Positions 61,942-64,000 of a stretch of 64,000 nucleotides of DNA are shown here, piece after piece. A model generated the notes under the pieces. It saw only the letters and a list, made by a program, of their open reading frames with translations. It was not told the DNA's origin and did no database searches. The stretch lies in contig NC_019757.1 in NCBI RefSeq assembly GCF_000317535.1, positions 4,615,501 through 4,679,500 of the forward strand, in the 5' to 3' direction. A program made the translations under genes and the position numbers. This stretch comes from Cylindrospermum stagnale PCC 7417. Its GTDB lineage: Bacteria > Cyanobacteriota > Cyanobacteriia > Cyanobacteriales > Nostocaceae. The number at the start of each line of letters is the position of its first letter. Within the stretch, counting starts at the first letter, position 1.

Positions 61942-64000
61942 TCAATTGACTTTGAACGTCCCGACAGTCTCCTGCAATTCTTGGGAAATCTCTACAGTTT
62001 GTTGCAGAGATTGGGAAACTTGGCGTGAAGAATCGCTGGTGCGTTGTGAAACAGCGGCAATATCTTTCATCAATTGGCTGACAGTTTGTGATATTTGCAC
62101 CTGAGAAGCAGTAGCAGTGGAAATCGAATGCACCAAAGAGTCTATTTGCCGCGACACATCTAAAATTTGATTCAGACTCTGTTTAGCATCTTCGACAATC
62201 CGCGTACCTTCAATTACCTGAATAGTTCCCACTTCCATCGCCTGCACTACTTCGCTGGTTTCCCGTTGGATGTTTTCGACAATTTCTTCAATTTCTTGGG
62301 TGGCTGCGGCACTCCGGGCTGCTAGTTCGCCTACTTCTTCGGCAACTACAGCAAAACCTTGCCCTTCTTCCCCCGCACGGGCCGCTTCAATGCCGGCGTT
62401 GATGGCTAACAAGTTGGTTTGCATGGCAATTTGGTTAATCAAAGACACCACGCGGGAAATTTGTTGAGAAGATTCTCCCAACCGCCTAACTTTCTTGGCA
62501 GTTTCCCCAACTGTTTCCCGCAAAGACAGAATATTTTGCACTGTTAGATCCATTGCTTGTCCACTCTTGGTAGCGTTGTGTGCTGCATGGTTGGCGATGA
62601 TAGCGGCAAGTTCGGCGCTTTGGGCTACGGCTTGCAGGGAATTGGTCATTTGATCAACTGCATCCAAGGTGCGGTTAATTTCGCTAGCTTGTGTCAGGGC
62701 TTCTTCTGCTAGCTGGCGGATGGCACCTTCGTTCGAGCCGATCGCATCATTTACTTGAATAGCTGCGTGTTTAACTTGGGTAACAATATCCCGGAGGCTT
62801 TCGACAATTGAGTTGAAAAAATCGGCGACTGTGCCAATTTCCCCAGACGAGACGTCAGCCCGCACTGTCAAATCACCTTTGGCGGCACTTTCTACATTAC
62901 TGAGCAGTTCTAAAAGTTGCAGGTGCAGGGTTTCTTTTTGTTGTCCTGAGCCTTGGGCATCTGTGGAGAAAATCGCCCTAGCACGTTCTACCTCTGCTAG
63001 CAACTGGGCTTGTTCTTGGGCGTAGCCGATTTGAATTGCTATCTGTGCAAATAAATCAATTTCTAGTTGTTGCCAAACACGGGGACTCTCGCAATGATGA
63101 GCAATCAATAAACCCACGAGTTGCCCTTGGGTGATAATTGGAGCGGTTAAGTTGCTTTTGATGGCAAATTTATCTAATATTTGGCTGTAAGAATCGGTAT
63201 TATTCAGACTTGGCTCTTGATGAATATTGGCAATTGCTTGCACTCGCCCATCTTTATAGGTTTCTATATAGCGATCGCCAACAGAGAGGCGTAGCCCACC
63301 GCCAAAACCGGGTTCATCGATATCCACGCCCAGCATCTGCGGCCAATCACCAGTCACCGATTCGGCGATCACAATTCCCGAACTGGTATCTGGATTCAGT
63401 TGATAAATAATTACTCGGTCTGTTTTCAAAGCCTGGCAAACTTCTTTAACTACTGTTTGATAAATATCTTCAGTTTGGAAATTTCTGCGAATCGCCAAGG
63501 TAATATGTGCAAGTAATTTTGTCCATTGAGTATCTATTCCCTGCTCTCTGGCTAAAGTCTCTAATTTATCGCCTATCTCGTTAATATTAGCGCTTAATTG
63601 CCCTAATTCGTCTTTTGGTGCTATTTCTAGACGAGTATTGAGTTCACCTTGACGGAGTTTTGTTAAGGCCGCAGTTGCCTGGAGAACTGGTTTGAGCGCA
63701 CCCTTGGCTAACCAATTCGCGATCGCCCCGACAATCATAGCTGTCAATGCTGTGCCAATTGCGATCAACCACAACAATTGTCTTTGAGTTCCATAGACAA
63801 TTGCTTTATCTGTAGACAAAAGTACCTGCCAGTTTAACTCTGGTAATCCTTCTAGTGTTCTTGATGGTACGTAGCTCACCAGTTCGGGGTTTTGATTATT
63901 TTTGGGAACTGCTTTGAAAGTCTCAACCTTATTTGCACTCAGCAAATTAGCTAAACTGGGATACACAGCTTTTGCCTCTTTACCCAAAAAGTCTTGTCGG
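61942..64000 (-). CDS. methyl-accepting chemotaxis protein with GAF domain (N-terminus outside window)
   Basis: At least 685 residues are visible; the frame runs off the right edge, so the apparent start near 63987 is not the true one. The visible part begins in a periplasmic sensor (dCache-like: [20 protein letters not shown]). A membrane helix follows ([20 protein letters not shown]), then HAMP ([20 protein letters not shown]), a GAF domain (about 180-330, [20 protein letters not shown]) and the methyl-accepting coiled-coil region with the hairpin tip [20 protein letters not shown]. The HAMP-GAF-MCP order is that of cyanobacterial phototaxis receptors of the PixJ/PtxD kind; whether its GAF binds a bilin was not seen (no Cys in a typical place found). 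It precedes the CheA hybrid. Confidence 0.9.
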   Translation of the reverse strand, partial: RQDFLGKEAKAVYPSLANLLSANKVETFKAVPKNNQNPELVSYVPSRTLEGLPELNWQVLLSTDKAIVYGTQRQLLWLIAIGTALTAMIVGAIANWLAKGALKPVLQATAALTKLRQGELNTRLEIAPKDELGQLSANINEIGDKLETLAREQGIDTQWTKLLAHITLAIRRNFQTEDIYQTVVKEVCQALKTDRVIIYQLNPDTSSGIVIAESVTGDWPQMLGVDIDEPGFGGGLRLSVGDRYIETYKDGRVQAIANIHQEPSLNNTDSYSQILDKFAIKSNLTAPIITQGQLVGLLIAHHCESPRVWQQLEIDLFAQIAIQIGYAQEQAQLLAEVERARAIFSTDAQGSGQQKETLHLQLLELLSNVESAAKGDLTVRADVSSGEIGTVADFFNSIVESLRDIVTQVKHAAIQVNDAIGSNEGAIRQLAEEALTQASEINRTLDAVDQMTNSLQAVAQSAELAAIIANHAAHNATKSGQAMDLTVQNILSLRETVGETAKKVRRLGESSQQISRVVSLINQIAMQTNLLAINAGIEAARAGEEGQGFAVVAEEVGELAARSAAATQEIEEIVENIQRETSEVVQAMEVGTIQVIEGTRIVEDAKQSLNQILDVSRQIDSLVHSISTATASQVQISQTVSQLMKDIAAVSQRTSDSSRQVSQSLQQTVEISQELQETVGTFKVN

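Noticed and set aside
63985-64000. TTG at 63987 as start of the chemotaxis receptor
   Set aside because: The frame stays open to the edge and the sequence is in the middle of a sensor domain; the gene begins outside the window.

Overview
The window comes from a filamentous, probably heterocyst-forming cyanobacterium of the Nostoc/Calothrix kind. Evidence: the photosystem II small-subunit genes psbM and psbK, very frequent GCGATCGC (HIP1) octamers, short tandem heptamer repeats (STRR) between genes, several families of small palindromic repeats, three DUF2382 (AvaK-like) stress proteins, and a large MCP plus CheA hybrid-kinase pair. No rRNA, tRNA or CRISPR array was seen.

Layout. 1-1.2 kb: end of an M3 oligopeptidase gene. 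1.3-2.8 kb: a DUF6714-type gene cut by an IS630-family element whose exact removal restores the frame. 2.8-4.9 kb: gene debris, one hypothetical gene and a MITE-like repeat. 4.9-8.6 kb: universal stress protein, psbM, a 2Fe-2S ferredoxin, psbK, tgt. 8.9-15 kb: cobS, a PPC-domain protein, a comF/GNAT pair, a GAF histidine kinase, a large membrane protein. 15.5-18.1 kb: uvsE followed at once by an Hsp70-like gene. 18.2-21.7 kb: S4 protein, two L,D-transpeptidases, KDPG aldolase. 22.1-24.7 kb: erythromycin-esterase homologue with a DnaJ/CbpA and CbpM pair.

25.0-43.5 kb is the most unusual part: 18 kb of one-strand (minus) genes forming a polymorphic-toxin island. Transcription order is: a 1559-aa protein with an eCIS-core DUF4157 zincin-like domain (HELTH), long repetitive linkers and a variable HNH-like tip; a candidate immunity gene; a 5'-truncated 'orphan' toxin cassette (501 aa) that begins inside the shared core with about 390 bp of near-identical DNA and carries a different, PD-(D/E)XK-like tip; candidate immunity genes; a HEAT-repeat protein; a DUF4291 protein; a 607-aa protein with a YbjN (type III chaperone-like) domain; a 1368-aa toxin with the same core but no DUF4157; a WG-repeat candidate immunity protein; a 183-aa protein; and a truncated second copy of the YbjN gene. 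No contractile-injection structural genes are in the window, so the delivery machine would have to be elsewhere.

43.9-46.9 kb: DUF1499 protein, a DUF4231 (SLATT-like) membrane protein, a decayed NDH-2-like gene and a GNAT. 48-56 kb: an animal-type transketolase, three DUF2382 genes, an MFS exporter and a KirBac-like potassium channel. 56.4-64 kb: a secreted DUF1400 alpha/beta hydrolase, a lyase-like gene fragment, and the end of a taxis operon (methyl-accepting protein cut by the window edge, then a CheA-type hybrid kinase).
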